From the NCBI GenBank assembly GCA_026390635.1, contig JAPLFO010000158.1:1-64000 (forward strand): DNA of 64,000 bases, written 5' to 3'. This DNA is from Ignavibacteriales bacterium (GTDB lineage: Bacteria > Bacteroidota > Ignavibacteria > UBA10030 > UBA8401). The notes below the pieces were generated by a model that was not told the origin of the DNA, searched no databases, and worked only from the letters and a program-made list of their open reading frames with translations. Shown in pieces: positions 63,118 through 64,000 of this stretch; within the stretch, counting starts at the first letter, position 1; every line of letters starts with the position of its first letter. Position numbers and translations under genes: made by a program.

Positions 63118-64000
63118 CACAGACGGAACACTACATCCTTCCGGACATCCCGGAGTATCACCGCATCGACGTGTATGAATCGAACGGCGGCTATGCAGCG
63201 TTTCGAAAAGCGCTCGGCATGAAACCGGACGAAGTCACGGATGAAGTCAAGAAATCCAATTTGCGCGGCAGGGGCGGTGCCTGTTTCCCCACCGGGCTGA
63301 AATGGACGTTCATGCCGAAGACGTCCGACAAACCGAAATATCTTGCGGTCAACGGTGATGAATCAGAACCCGGCACATTTAAAGACCGGCAGATTTTTGA
63401 ACAGAATCCCCACCAATTGATCGAAGGCATACTGATCGGCTGCTACGCAATGGGTATCACCGTGGCGTACGTGTACATCCGCGGTGAATACGGGAAGTGG
63501 ATCAAAATGCTCCAGGCAGCGGTCGATGCCGCGTATGAAAAAGGATACATTGGTAAGAACATACTCGGATCGGGCTTTTCCACAGAGATCTATCTCCACA
63601 AAGGGGCCGGAGCATACATCTGTGGCGAGGAATCATCGTTGATGAATTCAATCGAGGGCGAGCGCGGTTATCCGCGCATCAAGCCGCCCTTCCCGGCACA
63701 GCGCGGCTTGTGGGGATGCCCGACGACGATCAACAACGTCGAAACAATGACCAATGTGCCGTTGATCATCACCAAAGGATGGGAGTGGTATTCCAAGATC
63801 GGCAATGTGAAGCATCCTGGCCCCATCCTTGTCGGTATTTCCGGGCACGTGAATAAGCCGGGAGTGTACGAAGTCCCGACCGGTGTGCCGCTTCTGGAAT
63901 TGATCCATACCTACGCAGGCGGTATCCCCGGAGACAAAAAATTGAAGGCCGTCATACCGGGCGGATCGTCCACGATGATACTACGCGCCGATCAGCTGGA
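63114..64000 (+). CDS. nuoF: NADH-quinone oxidoreductase subunit F (partial, runs off right edge)
   Basis: The first 295 codons of the flavin-bearing NADH-binding subunit. It shows LRGRGGACFPTGLKW, VNGDESEPGTFKDR (NADH and flavin), GAGAYICGEESSLMNSIEG and PPFPAQRGLWGCPTTINNVET. In the usual motif the residue between Ala and Phe in GGA-x-FPTG is Gly; here it is Cys57, encoded by TGT. The Fe-S ligands lie further downstream, beyond the window. It overlaps nuoE by 4 nt. Confidence 0.96.
   Translation, partial: MTQTEHYILPDIPEYHRIDVYESNGGYAAFRKALGMKPDEVTDEVKKSNLRGRGGACFPTGLKWTFMPKTSDKPKYLAVNGDESEPGTFKDRQIFEQNPHQLIEGILIGCYAMGITVAYVYIRGEYGKWIKMLQAAVDAAYEKGYIGKNILGSGFSTEIYLHKGAGAYICGEESSLMNSIEGERGYPRIKPPFPAQRGLWGCPTTINNVETMTNVPLIITKGWEWYSKIGNVKHPGPILVGISGHVNKPGVYEVPTGVPLLELIHTYAGGIPGDKKLKAVIPGGSSTMILRADQL

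Overview
The window is 64 kb of ordinary-density bacterial chromosome with no rRNA, tRNA, insertion sequence, prophage or CRISPR array that I can recognise. It points to a Gram-negative bacterium of the Bacteroidota/Chlorobiota assemblage, most like an Ignavibacteria-type lineage (inference). The evidence is several proteins with type IX secretion (T9SS) C-terminal sorting domains, PorV/UPF0164-like barrels, a PorZ-like propeller protein, a TonB receptor with a carboxypeptidase-regulatory N-domain, a FadL barrel beside an SGNH lipoprotein, and a DUF3276 protein. Ten promoter-like sites read TTGAC-N16/18-TAnnTT, closer to the sigma-70 consensus than to the Bacteroidetes type.

Layout. 1-9.3 kb (minus): an envelope operon of TonB receptor, a large T9SS cargo with one haem-binding CXXCH motif, a PorV-like barrel, and an active/inactive pair of M16 peptidases. 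9.4-12.7 kb: a duplicated-domain T9SS cargo broken by an amber codon, then a TolB-like propeller protein with a clear promoter and two palindromic operator-like sites. 13-22.7 kb (minus): rdgB, a beta-carbonic anhydrase, guaD, radA, a TRAP transporter (DctM, DctQ, DctP, TatT), a lipoprotein, a PorV-like barrel and a sirtuin. 22.8-29.5 kb: a TlpA-like thioredoxin protein (plus), then DUF3276, PorZ-like, ribH, a frameshifted PHP gene and a Crp/Fnr regulator (minus). 29.8-37 kb (plus): FadL, SGNH hydrolase, TPR protein, aroE, larE and a response regulator. 37-43 kb (minus): aroB, aroK, a PpiD-type foldase, folD and a YmdB-family phosphodiesterase. 43-44 kb: a CpoB-like lipoprotein (plus). 44-51.4 kb (minus): exonuclease, fructose-1,6-bisphosphatase, a heterodimeric ABC exporter, serS and an EEP-fold pseudoenzyme lipoprotein. 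51.5-56.7 kb (minus): RmlD-like reductase, PfkB kinase and the his cluster hisB-H-A-F-I. 56.8-59.5 kb: B12-dependent ribonucleotide reductase. 60-64 kb (plus): nuoABCDEF, running off the right edge.

Three genes are broken although their neighbours are intact: a T9SS cargo (nonsense codon), a PHP phosphoesterase (frameshift with missing segment) and hisF (frameshift with missing catalytic segment, apparently by recombination between 13-nt direct repeats). They are either real decay or assembly artefacts and should be checked first. I did not find a convincing undescribed defence or mobile system. The most unusual items are the haem-motif T9SS cargo locus, the his leader hairpin, the pseudoenzyme lipoprotein and the leaderless promoters.
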